A stretch of 64,000 bases of DNA from Apricaphanius iberus (taxonomy: Eukaryota > Chordata > Actinopteri > Cyprinodontiformes > Aphaniidae), in assembly GCA_028564705.1 (NCBI GenBank), contig JAPXFQ010001767.1:124001-188000 (forward strand). Direction: 5' to 3'. The notes below the pieces were generated by a model. It worked only from the letters and a program-made list of their open reading frames with translations. It was not told the origin of the DNA and ran no database searches. The position numbers and the translations under genes were made by a program. Positions 20,826-31,982 of this stretch are shown here, one piece after another (within the stretch, counting starts at the first letter, position 1; each line of letters begins with the position of its first letter).

Positions 20826-21928
20826 CTGTTCAACCAACAGAAGAGCAGTTTTAGAACATGTTTGTTCAGGAAAATCACCACAAATGTTGCATCAAAACAA
20901 CTCCTTAGCAGGGGTGCCCCCAGAAAGTTTATTTTTTCAGAATTCAATATCGAACTGGATCAGATTGAATTGGATCAAACAAAATCAGAATGTGATTATC
21001 GATTCTAACTCTTGAGAATCGGAATTGAGATTCTTGAAATTTTAATTGATACCCAGCCGTTAATGTTGCCATATAAATAAAATCATAATAAAAACATAAA
21101 GCTAAAGGACTCCAACCGTTATCTGTTTTTATTTAATCAAAAATAGATCAAAGAGTGTGCTGTTGGTTTCTGCAAATGCAGAAGCTCGTTTTTTCCTGTT
21201 TGAACTCTCTAAAAAAACTTTGTTAAAAAAATAACTACTTTTTTGGGTTATTTTTGACCCAATTTGCCAAGAAATTTGCCAAGAATTGGGTATGGCTCTG
21301 AAAAATAACCAGAAAATACAAACCAAGATGAATAACCCAAGAATTGGGTAGAGGAATCCCACGTTTTTTAAGGGAGAATAAAATATAATTATGGAACTGA
21401 TGGGTCTCAGCCCCCATGGGTCCACCCCGGCGTTCCGCCCCTGCTTCTGATCTGATCTGAGCGTACCGTGATGAGGACGCAGTGCGCGTCGTCCAGCTGC
21501 TCCGCCTTGTCTCCGACGATGTCGGCCAGACGCTGCATGTCGCCGACTCTGACGATGCTGATGTCGTTGTCGAAGCAGAAGGACTGGATGAGGGTGAAGT
21601 GGATCTGCAGGGCGATGTCGCACTCAAACTGCTCGTCCGTGGCCAGGACGCAGAAGGACACGCTGTCCGGGTCTCTGTGGGAGGAAACAGCAAATTCCGT
21701 CAGATCTGATATGAAACTGTCTGCAGATGTTTTTTTTCTCTTTAATAAAAAAATGTTGCGATCACTATTAGATCTCCACACTTACAGGTTCATAACTTTT
21801 GCGCTCTCGTAGACTCCCACGGTGAGAGAGTCGTTGTGTTTGGCCGACACCAGGATCTCCTCCAGGGCCGCGCCAGCGCACTGGGCGCGCTCTGCGGGTT
21901 TCTGGATCAGAACCTCCTCAAAAGTCAT
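20712..21928 (-). CDS. gadd45g: GADD45 family protein, gamma-like (complete, 3 coding exons)
   Basis: The exons on the minus strand are 21928..21786, 21674..21467 and 20825..20712, giving 154 residues. GADD45 proteins are small, acidic, stress-induced nuclear and cytoplasmic proteins that bind MEKK4, PCNA, CDK1 and p21. Seen here are the N-terminus MTFEEV (the family has MTLEE), the motif [24 protein letters not shown], the long conserved [27 protein letters not shown] and the end [23 protein letters not shown] and the ESR-NDWVP end favour gamma over alpha or beta. The acidic loop is short. The ATG at 21928 is chosen because it gives the family N-terminus and lies downstream of the TATA box. 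An in-frame ATG at 22012 would lie upstream of the expected transcription start. Exons 2 and 3 and the 3'UTR have a near-identical inverted copy at 28178..29703. Confidence 0.93.
21467..21674 (-). CDS. gadd45g: gadd45 (minus copy) exon 2
   Basis: 208 nt, acceptor CTCCCACAG, donor ATCACG|GTACGC. It is the core of the fold and differs from the plus-strand copy by a single silent base that I could find. Confidence 0.95.
21786..21928 (-). CDS. gadd45g: gadd45 (minus copy) exon 1
   Basis: 143 nt, ATG to donor AACCT|GTAAGT, ending in phase 2. It encodes both segments that human GADD45 genes split between exons 1 and 2. Confidence 0.92.
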
Positions 21929-22020
21929 GATTCGAGTTAGTAGTGAGAATATTCCGGCAGGACGAGAAGCTTCGGGAGAGAGTTTGGAGACGGAGTGCCC
22001 TTGGAGGCGCACAGCGGCTG

Positions 22021-22029
22021 GTTTTATAC
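22021..22029 (-). promoter_or_regulatory. gadd45g: TATA box of the minus-strand gadd45 gene
   Basis: The minus strand reads GGTATAAAACC about 95 bases before the ATG, in a GC-rich context. This predicts a start of transcription near 21995 and a 5'UTR of about 65 bases. Confidence 0.7.
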
Positions 22030-24913
22030 CCTGCGGCTCGCGTGGAGCAGTGAAAGCGCTGCGCTCTGATTGGCTGGAACTGAATGGTGCATTGGTATGA
22101 TAATGCTATTGTCACACTTCGGCTCGTGGCAGATTGATGGGGGTCAGGCAGACGCGCACGCTCCCCTTCTGCACGTATAACAAAAGCGAAATATTAGGTT
22201 TCCACACAATGCAGTGTTCGAAGTTTTGTGTTTGTTTTTGTTTTGCTAAAATGCAAAACAGCTTCAATCTTACACGTAAAGAATTTATAATATTCAAACA
22301 TTTCAAACGAATTAATGTCGTTTAGTGTTATTCTAAAGCCCAGAGGACCACCAGAAATGCGCACATGTCGTTCATTGGTTGCGCGCCTTCGAATGTAACC
22401 AAACCATCATGTTTCCAGGCCAGTAAAAACATCAGTTAGTCGTGCAGGTTTTGCAGGATAGAGTAGAAAGTGTGAAGTTTCTCCGTCCAGCAGCAGCAGC
22501 AGAGGGACAGAAACAGGGCAGGTGGATCAGGCCATCTGTGGACTAGAAGCAGGTCATAAAAACGACCCTCATTATGCGCACAGAAGCCCCACTTTTCATT
22601 TTTGCCCCCCCCCCCCCCCCATCATCCCCACTTCTTCGTACAAATGCAAATGCACAGCGCGTGCCAGAACTGTGCATACTCCTGCTGGCCCCACGCAGAC
22701 CACGTGGCCACCACCCATTTATTTAACTCTTCGTGGTATCGGAGTAGTGAAACTTTTACGCACTGGGAGGGAGCAGAAATACTGAACTCATCCCACCACC
22801 TACCGAAAAATAATAATTATAATAATAACTGAATTTGATGTGTTTGTGTACTTAGTTATGAAGTGGAGGAAAAATGTTGCACGTATCCCAATGATCTTGT
22901 TTATTTTTGCGCGCTTTTGTATGCGCGCTCATCGTTTTGCGGCAGGGACTAGCGGCAGCTTTCCGCATCTACAGAGGCCAAAACTTTACCCCACAGTCTT
23001 CCTGACTTTTGAACGCAGTTATGCGCTGCTTTGCGTCAGTTTTATCCCGATCAAATGTTTGACGAAATAAACGAAACGAGTTTGTAAAAGTCTGAATATA
23101 TAATTCTTACATTTGCGTACATTTAGTGAGCGCCACATTTTGCACGAGGCGTGCCTGCTGCTGCATGAATATCCGACGAAGGGTTGACAGAGGCTGGCGC
23201 TGATTGATTCAGCGCCATTGTTCTGCGGCAGATGGAGCAATGTCGCTATGAAGGGGAGGTGACCCTCCACCTCCTCCACCCTATAAGCCCAGGTCAAACT
23301 TCCACCCCCCGGCGGCTCGGTCCGGCTTTTGTCTCCAAACTCTCCAGCCTGTTGTCTGAGTTTTGATTCGATTTAAAGGTCGAACAGGAGAAATTATTTG
23401 GAAAACTTCCAGAGTTTTAAACCCCCCTTGGATCCGCAGATCGCCTTCAGTTTGGGGCGTAAACACGTTTTGTTACCAGCAACTCGAGTCTTATCTGCGT
23501 GTTTTATGTATTGCGCCAACATGGGCTGCCGTTGTTTGCACACTTTCAGGTTTGGATTTGGATTCAGAAAAGTTTTCGCCTGCAGGGATATGGGTCGGGT
23601 CTTCCGGGTTTGTAGCAGAAAGGATCAGCTTTGGTTACAAGGCAACAGGCCGGACGCGTGCAAATCGATCCGGAGCTTTTGTTGCTGCCGCACATCTGCT
23701 CATGGACCCCCACCTCCTCCTCCAACCACCACACCACCTCCTCCTCCTCCTCCTGCACATAGCGACAGGTGTTCAGAGCAAACCTGCGGGTTTGCTCCGA
23801 ACTTTCCATACCACACCTACAGTTGATGTTTTGATGCAACCTCCTTCGCACACAGTGTGTGCATTTTTCCTACATATGATTTGATGGGGCAAGTTGCGCC
23901 ACCGCAGCGCCGCGGCTGCATGTCTGCGTTTTGTTTGCCTCCCGAGGCTCAGCAGGTGCTGCCTTTGTCCACCGTCCCTCCCCCTCGGGGACAGATGGTG
24001 TCCCTCCGCAGCTCTGATAAAGACAGATAAAGCACGTGATCACCCAACCCCCCCAGGTGCCACGCGCCCGGAGCGAGCGAGCGAGCGCGCTGGCGCGTGC
24101 CACCACCTAAAGGAAGAAAAGAGAGAACACGCAGTGAAATCGCCCACGGAGATGTTACCGTGGAAACTTCGCCACGCATTCATGCTCTTCTTTAATTCGG
24201 ACTTTTGACCTTCTCCCCCCGTTTAAATCAGTCCGAACTCTGTAGAACCAATTTACTCAGCAAATCTGCCGGAGTTCGTCCCTACACCCTGAAAAATACA
24301 CACTGGCTTATGGGATGCTGTTTGTAAACAGAGACAGTTAAAAATCAGCAACAATAATTTGCGTTATTTATCCTGTCACCTTAATTTTTACTTCATTTTT
24401 CTAATTAATTTTCCTCATGTTTCATAAATGTCAGAGTTTAAACTTAAATATTAGATTAAGAAGTGAAATATTTAGTTTCCAAACGAAATATTTACTCGTG
24501 TTTTATTGATCCCAGAGGCAAAATAAGTGTTGTTGTTGTAGGGTGGCCATATTTTGACATCCAAAAAAAAGAGGACACTTCAACAAATACTCTCTTTTGT
24601 TAAACATACGTTTGATTTCAACATATTCATTGTGTTCCTTCTTTATGTGCTAAGAAAAAAAATATTCATTTGATCCGTAAAAAAGAATATGAAAAGTGGA
24701 AATGTCCTCAGAAAAGAGGACAGCTGGTCGCCCTAGTTTAAGCTCTATGTATTAAATTCTCCAAGGAGTTGAGGTGGATCTCCTGTAGCAGTTTGTGTTG
24801 CAGCGAAACTGTTGAAGCCTCTGACTGAAGATACTCTGTTGTAGGATAGTCCGACGATGCTCAGCGTTGTCCAATAAGAAGCGGTCAGCTTTACAGAAAA
24901 GGTTAACCGGTTA

Positions 24914-25358
24914 TGCTGCGTTCAAACCGCACGCTTTGTCAGCATCAAGCGACGCTCATAAACCAACTAGTTCGACGCATAAACACAGAAGAGACATTTT
25001 TAAGCTGAAGCTAGCAAAGCTCGTAGACGGGCCTTTCTCTGCTGGATGTTTTAAACACTTGTGGTTGGCTACGCAGCGTCGACGTCGGGCAACGTCACTA
25101 CAGTGAGTCGCTCTGATTGGTTGCCGTGCTGCGTCAACAGCGTTTATGACCGTCAAAAGTTCATCTAGCTGAACTTCTGCGTTGCTGGCGTTATGAGCTT
25201 TGAAGCTTGAAAAGCAGGAAAAGCCTTAAAAGCTGACGGAACCAACGCTCACAAAGCGCCGCAGAGACTGCGACGCTCCTCCAAAGGCCAAAACCGTAGA
25301 GTTAACAGGTAATCCAGACGTTGCTGACGCTGAAAAAGCCTGCGGTCTGAACGCACCA
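24914..25358. mobile_element. PIF/Harbinger-like MITE, copy 1
   Basis: The ends are TGCTGCGTTCAAACCGCACGC and, on the other strand, TGGTGCGTTCAGACCGCAGGC, with TTA on both sides (24911..24913 and 25359..25361). It is 445 bp and non-coding. A degraded relative lies at 31558..31982. Confidence 0.7.
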
Positions 25359-25609
25359 TTACTTTGCAAACTGCCTACAAGAAGATTACGTTAAAATGTA
25401 AATGTGATTTTTTGAGTTCAGAACAAAAAGTTCAGTGGATCTCTCCTGTATTTCCTTTTGAAAACAACAACAAAAAGCTTACCGTTTTTTCCCCCTTTAT
25501 TTACACAGAAAATGTTAGGGTTTTTTTTTTCAGATTTAGGAATGCTACCCTGTGAATAATTAGAAAATAATCTGGGGCATTCTATGTGTGTAATTGTTCT
25601 GCCAGACGA

Positions 25610-26110
25610 TGAACCAACTTGAAAAAGAGTTTTATCCTGGTTAAATAGTTGTTGTTTTAAATGATACCGCCACCACCATGCTTAAAGGGCAGTTTTGGTC
25701 TCATATGACCAGAGCACCTTCCTTAGGGAGTTTGCTGTTAATTTCTTTCAACAAATAGGCCACCATAAATCAACACTGGTTGGGATATTCAGTCCCTCGA
25801 ACTATTAACAAAAAATTCAGCCAATCTCTGCATTTCTTGCAATTTTATCCAATTATCACAACTTTAATGCATACATGACTGATAGTTAGTTACTCTCCCT
25901 TATGTTATAGCTGACGGCGTTGAATATCATGTACACTCCTTGTTTCTTATGTGAGAGGGGTCAAGAATTAAGTATGGTGCAGTTTCCTAACTGCAGACAT
26001 GAAAATCCATCACCTTTTGGTGAAAGTCGCTCTTTTGAATTCAGAATAGGACTGACAGGAGCTGAAGTTTCAAGGACTTTTTACATCCAAGGAAATATTT
26101 AGGACTAAAA
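25610..26110 (-). mobile_element. probable Tc1-like relic
   Basis: The motifs CCGCCACCACCATGCTTAA and TGGTCTCATATGACCAGAGC match the reverse strand of fish Tc1-like transposons as I recall them. The boundaries are uncertain and no intact frame is present. Confidence 0.4.
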
Positions 26111-27921
26111 TCTGATTAGAACGACCTCAAGTCTAGTTTCCTTTTGTTTCGGCTGCGCGACGGTAACTTCTGCAGCGCATCAAGAATCTTTTTTCCAGCT
26201 CTTCGCTGCTTTTGGTCCGGCAGAAACTAAACTTACCAACAGACTCAATGCTGCGCTGTGACTTGGCGTAGATCTACTAAGCAGGTTTAGTAGAGATAAC
26301 TTGGGGCGTTTAGTTTTATAAGGGAGGGGAGGGGCCGCTGCGTGACCTGCAGTGTGCGAGGTGCATTGTGGGTAGCCATTTTTTCGGTTGTTTTGTTCTA
26401 TTTGGGGCATTTGCTGCAATTTTACTGTGAGGTTTGTGTTGGTTGTTGTTATTGCTTTGTTCAGTTTTGCGAATGACCTTTATTTGTTGGTTTTATGGTT
26501 AATTGGCACCGTGAGTGAAAAGATCATTTAAAGGGAATAAAGTCACTGTGAAAGTCTATTTTTAAAATGTTTTGACCATATTTTAATGTTTTAACATCAT
26601 TGCTGATGTCAATTTTTTCACGAGTTGATAATTGTAAGACATTAAGTGGTCTATAAATCAGCTGAACAATTTATGACAGTTGTTGCTATCATATTAAGAA
26701 GTTTCTCCCTTGGTGTCTCTCTGAATCCTGTCAGTGAGGCTTCATGTTCAATTTACGTAAATTTAAAGATGAGTAACTCAACAAACCTTGTTTTAGCTTG
26801 GCTAATATGTTAACATTCTGCATTAGTTATACTCAACATATTTAGTTTTAGCTTGTGTATAAACTAAAGTGGTACAAGGCAACGGGTTTCCTCGCGATTC
26901 ACGAGTAAAGTCAACTAATCCTGGTTAAGAATATAGACTCTGAACTCAGCTACGTTACAAAGCAATAGCATTACAATATTTATTCTGAATTCTTTTTTTA
27001 AGTGATTGGCGAAAAAAAAAAGAAAATCATAAATAAAAACATTGCGACTTTTGTAGCAGCTTTTCACAAAAAGCAGCAAAACGGTTTTTAAGACCGCAGC
27101 TGCTAATATTTTTAACGTTAAGCTGCTAAGTCTGGACTTTTTCCGCATTCCAAATACCAAAATGTACATATATTAAACAATATAGTTTTAGCAGGCTCCA
27201 CTGTGGTACAGTTAGCACCGTTTCCTCAAAGCAAAAAAAGGTTATGTGTTTGAAATTCAGCCTCGGGTCTTCCTGGGTTGAGTTTGCTTGTTCTGGATTT
27301 TCTCTGGGTACTTCAGTTTCTTCCTGCAGTAAGAACACAAGATTGTCAGCTCAGTTGGTAAATTGTTTGCAAGAGGTAAGGCAATTTTATTTGTGTAGCA
27401 CACTTTCAACAACAAGGCAATTCAAGGTGCTTTACATGATTCGGTGGTATAGACGCAAACAGAACATATGAAAAAAGAGCAAAACAGCAATTAGGAATAA
27501 AACACGAAAAACATAGTAAATACAACGTTAAAGGGAGTATAAATGAGCAAATAAGCATCATGATCTTTTACTGAAAATCAGTTCGAAAACAGATGAGTTT
27601 ATTAAAAAGAAAACTTCAGATAGATCCATCAGCAACTTTTAGATGCTGTCCAAAGGCCAACCAACTGTTTGGTAGGAATGGTAACTCTGACCTTCAGTTG
27701 GAGGACAGTGAAGTTTAGGAAGAGGGCTCTGATCGCTGTGTGGTTTTGTCGGCAGGTCACAGCTTCCACATCTAAACCTTTTGGACACGAGTCGCCCCCC
27801 CGGACTCTCGGGGAGTTTTCTAAAGGCACGCGTCCCTCAGGGTGCGGAGGGGGCAGCAGCCAGTTGTTGCTTTTGTCCTGAAGAGAACCAATCAGGAGGT
27901 GGACGTGTGTCAGTTCTGCCG

Positions 27922-27928
27922 TATAAAA
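27922..27928 (+). promoter_or_regulatory. TATA box of the plus-strand gadd45 gene
   Basis: TATAAAA within CCGTATAAAAGCTG, 52 bases before the ATG, so transcription should start near 27952 with a 5'UTR of about 28 bases. Beyond the TATA box itself the promoter does not resemble that of the minus-strand copy. Confidence 0.7.
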
Positions 27929-27979
27929 GCTGAATGACTCCTTGGGGAAGCGCAAACGCTCGACTGGGCCATACAAACC

Positions 27980-28080
27980 ATGAAGTCTCCTGGAAAGTCC
28001 CTGAAGGAAGCCCTGGTCTGTGCTCAGAGTGAAGACCGGCTCACCGTTGGAGTCTACGAGAGCGCTAAAATCATGACAGA
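27980..28080 (+). CDS. gadd45g: gadd45 (plus copy) exon 1
   Basis: 101 nt, ATG to donor GACAGA|GTAAGC, phase 2. It shares only the VGVYESAK segment with exon 1 of the minus copy. Confidence 0.85.
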
Positions 28081-29124
28081 GTAAGCGGGCTGATCTTTTC
28101 CTTCTTTTGATTAATTTGTTTTTTTGTGTTTTTCCCAACATCAGCGAAACTAAAAGAGCATTTTTCTGTGTCCACAGAGACCCGGACAGCGTGTCCTTCT
28201 GCGTCCTGGCCACGGATGAGCAGTTTGAGTGCGACATCGCCCTGCAGATCCACTTCACCCTCATCCAGTCCTTCTGCTTCGACAACGACATCAGCATCGT
28301 CAGAGTCGGCGACATGCAGCGTCTGGCCGACATCGTCGGAGACAAGGCGGAGCAGCTGGACGACGCGCACTGCGTCCTCATCACGGTACGCTCAGATCAG
28401 ATCAGAAGCAGGGGCGGAACGCCGGGGTGGACCCATGGGGGCTGAGACCCATCAGTTCCATATTTATATTCTATTCTCCCTTAAAAAACGTGGGATTCCT
28501 CTACCCAATTCTTGGGTTATTCATCTTGGGTTGTATTTTCTGGTTATTTTTCAGAGCCATACCCAATTCTTGGCAAATTTCTTGGCAAATTGGGTCAAAA
28601 ATAACGTTTTTTTCACAGTTTTTTTAGAGAGTTCAAACAGGAAAAAACGAGCTTCTGCATTTGCAGAAATCAACAGCACACTCTTTGATCTATTTTCGAT
28701 TAAATAAAAACAGATAACGGTTGGAGTCCTTTAGCTTTATGTTTTTATTATGATTTTATTTATATGGCAACATTAACGGCTGGGTATCAATTAAAATTTC
28801 AAGAATCTCAATTCCGATTCTCAAGAGTTAGAATCGATAATCACATTCTGATTTTGTTTGATCCAATTCAATCTGATCCAGTTCGATATTGAATTCTGAA
28901 AAAATAAACTTTCTGGGGGCACCCCTGCTAAGGAGTTGTTTTGATGCAACATTTGTGGTGATTTTCCTGAACAAACATGTTCTAAAACTGCTCTTCTGTT
29001 GGTTGAACAGAACCCAGCTGATGAATCATGGGAGGACCCAGCCCTGGAGAAGCTCCACTTGTTCTGTGAGGAGAGCCGCCGGATGAACGACTGGGTTCCC
29101 GAGATCAGCCTCCCCGAGCGCTGA
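27980..29124 (+). CDS. gadd45g: GADD45 family protein with a divergent N-terminus (complete, 3 coding exons)
   Basis: The exons are 27980..28080, 28178..28385 and 29011..29124, giving 140 residues. From residue 35 on the protein is the same as the minus-strand copy ([27 protein letters not shown]). The first 34 residues differ: [12 protein letters not shown] replaces the family N-terminus and only [10 protein letters not shown] is shared. The protein is 14 residues shorter than its neighbour and starts close to what is exon 2 of human GADD45 genes. The splice phases (2, then 0) are those of the other copy. The start is well placed, 52 bases after a TATA box. The gene looks intact, with no stop or frameshift. 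It could be a functional paralogue or a chimera made by conversion of an older gadd45 duplicate. Confidence 0.88.
28178..28385 (+). CDS. gadd45g: gadd45 (plus copy) exon 2
   Basis: 208 nt, acceptor GTGTCCACAG, donor ATCACG|GTACGC. The identity to the minus copy starts exactly at its first base. Confidence 0.95.
29011..29124 (+). CDS. gadd45g: gadd45 (plus copy) exon 3
   Basis: 114 nt, acceptor GGTTGAACAG, stop TGA at 29122..29124. It appears identical to the minus copy. Confidence 0.95.
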   Translation, partial: NPADESWEDPALEKLHLFCEESRRMNDWVPEISLPER

Positions 29125-30481
29125 TCCGGGACGCTGCTCCTCACCTGCCTGATTCCTACCTGGAAATACTCATCCTGATGACCAGGATGATCCTGTTTCT
29201 GTCTCATCCCTGGACGCTCCTGAGGAGGATTCGCTCCCCGTCCAGGGAAGCACGGCGCCGGGCCCCGTCCCGCCGTGGAACCGTTCGCCCCCCGCACCCC
29301 CGTCCGTGCCAAGATGACTCTCGTTCTTTCTGTGAACGAGGTCGGGCATGCAGCGGGGGGGCGACACATCGTCGACCCTCATTCTTTGTGCGGATGAGGT
29401 TTGGAGAGGAAGGAGAAGCGAGTTCTGCATCCCGTGGTCCCCACGGAGCGAACGTCGCCACGCAGAAGCACGCGCAGCAGGAGAAGAAGCGGTGCTGAGG
29501 AAGAAGAGGCCATCTTGGAAAGAGACTTTTCACAGATGTTCCTCTTTAGCTGAGCAACATGACAGCAGTTGCAGTCAGCGGAAATGTTTCCCACTTTCCA
29601 GAATTGTCTTAATTCTCTAAAGGTTTCACTTTAGAAATTTAACAATGACAAAAAAATACTTTTAAAAGTCTTTTATCTAAAGGTTTAACTTTAGAAAATT
29701 AATAAATTAGATTATTTTAAAAAACTGATGTAGGCTATAAAATTTTGGACAGAAAAAATTGAGAAAAAACCCTTTTTACCCTAAATTCTGAAAATGGAAA
29801 AAAATATTTAATATTTTTTAGACTTTAGAAATTTAACAGAAAAAATATACTTAAACAATATTTTGTCTAAAGGTTTCACTTGATGATTAAAAAAAGAGAA
29901 AAGAAAAAACTTTGAAGATGTAAAAAATTCTGGAGTCAAAACAGGTGAAATGTTAAATTTCCAGCAAAAATGTAGATAAACACATTCCTGATTCAAACAA
30001 TGTCAATTCATAGAGAAAAACCTGACATTTTACCCTGGTTTGATCTCTTTAAACCAGTTCAGAATCATCCTTGTTCTCTGATGATTTCATCTTAATCATT
30101 TAGCAATAACAAAAATCTGTCTAGAATATGTATTTTTTTTAAAATACAAAAGTTGTACCTTGATAAAGGTTGAAATGATAAGAAAAAAATACTTTGGTGC
30201 TGTGTAAAATTCTAGAGGAGTTTCTTGCAAATGGATAACAAATGTATTTAAACCCTAAGACAATATGGAACTGGAGATTTTTGCTTAACCTTACTGTCAA
30301 ATGCATAAGTTGTGTTAATGTAAAAAAAGGAAAATGTTAATTAGTTCTTTTCATTCATGATTTTCTGTGCAAATTAATAAAACTTTCCTCTCATGTTTTG
30401 CATGCTTGCTTTTCTTTTGAGTTTGTGCCAGCTGCTTTATCTTTTGTAGGATTTTGCTTTATTTAAAAAGATACACACACA

Positions 30482-30502
30482 TATATAACATATATATATA
30501 AC

Positions 30503-30541
<39 letters not shown>
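30482..30541. repeat. (TA)n microsatellite
   Basis: An AT dinucleotide tract, interrupted at first and pure from about 30512. A similar tract lies at 36320..36360. Confidence 0.85.
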
Positions 30542-30546
<5 letters not shown>

Positions 30547-31557
30547 TTAAAGACATGTATTTGGCTCACAGATGCTATATAACTAGAAATTCAAAAATTC
30601 TTGTCAAACAGTTCTACCTGTTTAACATTTTTTGAAACTGAATAAGCTAGCTAGTTAGCACCTTTAGCACACAGACGCAAATCTAAAACGGTGAAAGCAT
30701 GTACCCACAGTCATTCTGTGATTTATTAGCATTCCACCAAAGGAGCAAGATATTCTTGAATTGGGGAATATTGTAAAAATTCTGATTAAAATATTTCTGA
30801 TTTAAAAAAATCTGTGAGGTAAGTTTGAATCTGCTGCTCGCCTAAAAACCTATTAGCTAGCACTAGAGGGTGGCAATTTTTCGGGATTCCCACGGGACGG
30901 GAGTCAATTTTTTTTTTATTTATCTTGTCAGATATCAGGGAATTAGCTTTAAAAAATGACGCTGCGATGCCAATGTGTGTGGTTATTAACTCCGCTGCAA
31001 AATGCAATTCCATTGGGTCTACTACACTGAATGCAACAAAACTGAAACTGCTACGTTGTTGCTACACCACCTGGATAAACTGCTAAGCATATGATATCCG
31101 ACTGAAAATGCGTGTATCTTAATAGTTTGGTAGTCTGACGAGTCCATTCATGTAAGGTTGCCAAACAATGAGAATGCAGGATGTGGTTAAAGACGGCGGA
31201 TAAAGCTAAATAGATGATCTTTGATACTGTGCTAGGCTATGGTTTAAAGGGGGGCGGGGGGAGCGAGCGCCATAGGAGGTAAATTACTAATCTACGGGAT
31301 TCGGGTCGGGACGGGAGACTTTCTCTCAGGATTTTTTCGGGACAAGATTTTTTTTGGGGGGGCTTTCACGTGATCGGGACGTGACAGGAGTATTTTTTTG
31401 GGATCGGGACGGGAGCGACAATTGATTCCTGTGTCACCCTCTAGCTAGCACAGTCAGGGCCTGCTATAACAATATTCCTAATATTGACAACAACATTTTT
31501 TTAGGGGCTAAAAATGTGCTACAGTGGGTGGTCCTTCATTTGCGAGTAATCTACAAA

Positions 31558-31982
31558 TGGTGTGTTCAGACCGCACACTTTGTCTAGGTCAAGCAACGCT
31601 CCCAACGCATGTAGTTTGACATGTATATACATTTTTAAGCTGAAGCTCGCAAAACACGTGGACGGGCCTTTCTCTGTTTAAAATACTAGTGGATCATGAT
31701 TGGCTAGACATTGTCGACGTCGTGCTAGGTCACTGCAGTGAGACGCTCTGATTGGCTGCCGCACTGAGTCAAGTGCGTCACGTCCGTCAAAAGTTCAGCT
31801 AGCTGAACTTCTGCGTTACTCGCGTTTGCTAAGTTGCCGCTTGAAAAGCAACTAACGCTTGAAAAGTTGACGGAGCCAAAGCAAACAAAGCGCCGCAGAG
31901 ACTCTGACGGACTCGACCGTAGACTTTACATGTAATCTTGCCGCAACTGACGCTGTCGTTTTGGGCGGTGTGAACGCGAGGA
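31558..31982. mobile_element. PIF/Harbinger-like MITE, copy 2 (degraded)
   Basis: It begins TGGTGTGTTCAGACCGCA and ends GCGGTGTGAACGC. The interior follows the 24914..25358 copy (for example CGGGCCTTTCTCTG, AAAAGTTCAGCTAGCTGAACTTCTGCG). No target duplication remains. Confidence 0.6.

Larger units (their letters stand above)
20146..21674 (-). repeat. inverted duplication, left arm
   Basis: About 1.53 kb, near-identical to 28178..29703 in opposite orientation, covering gadd45 exon 2, intron 2, exon 3 and most of the 3'UTR. Long stretches show no difference; the changes I could see are scattered single bases plus one patch of about 30 bases in intron 2 near 21220..21250. At the exon 2 end the match stops at the splice site. 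At the 3' end it fades through still-alignable but diverged AT-rich sequence. Confidence 0.93.
22030..27900. other. region between the two gadd45 genes
   Basis: No coding exon can be supported. 22.5-24.2 kb is relatively GC- and CpG-rich, with a CCT/CCA-repeat tract near 23.7 kb that creates long polyproline frames, poly-C at about 22607..22620, and an E-box/GATA-rich stretch near 24.03 kb. The block 23.15-23.29 kb looks non-repetitive and may be regulatory. The rest is AT-rich with a Harbinger MITE, a Tc1 relic and, near 27.38-27.44 kb, a LINE-tail-like fragment. Confidence 0.4.
28178..29703 (+). repeat. inverted duplication, right arm
   Basis: Partner of 20146..21674. The arms are separated by about 6.5 kb of unique and repeat DNA. 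The AATAAA at 29701..29706 ends the closely matching part and may serve as the polyadenylation signal of this copy. Confidence 0.93.

Noticed and set aside
20467..21015. A 182-residue frame antisense to gadd45, perfectly repeated at 28821..29369
   Set aside because: Its repetition only reflects the inverted duplication. It crosses exon 3 and 3'UTR on the wrong strand and has no protein-like composition.
21926..22012. Upstream in-frame ATG extending the minus-strand gadd45 protein by 28 residues
   Set aside because: It lies before the expected transcription start set by the TATA box at 22021..22029, and the extension has no counterpart in GADD45 proteins.
23363..23884. A 173-residue frame with a polyproline stretch
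   Set aside because: The proline run comes from a CCT/CCA simple repeat. There are no splice sites in register and no recognisable domain.
20146..29703. Assembly artefact creating the inverted gadd45 pair
   Set aside because: Not excluded outright, but the arms differ by scattered bases and an intron patch, and exon 1 and both flanks differ, which argues for two real loci.
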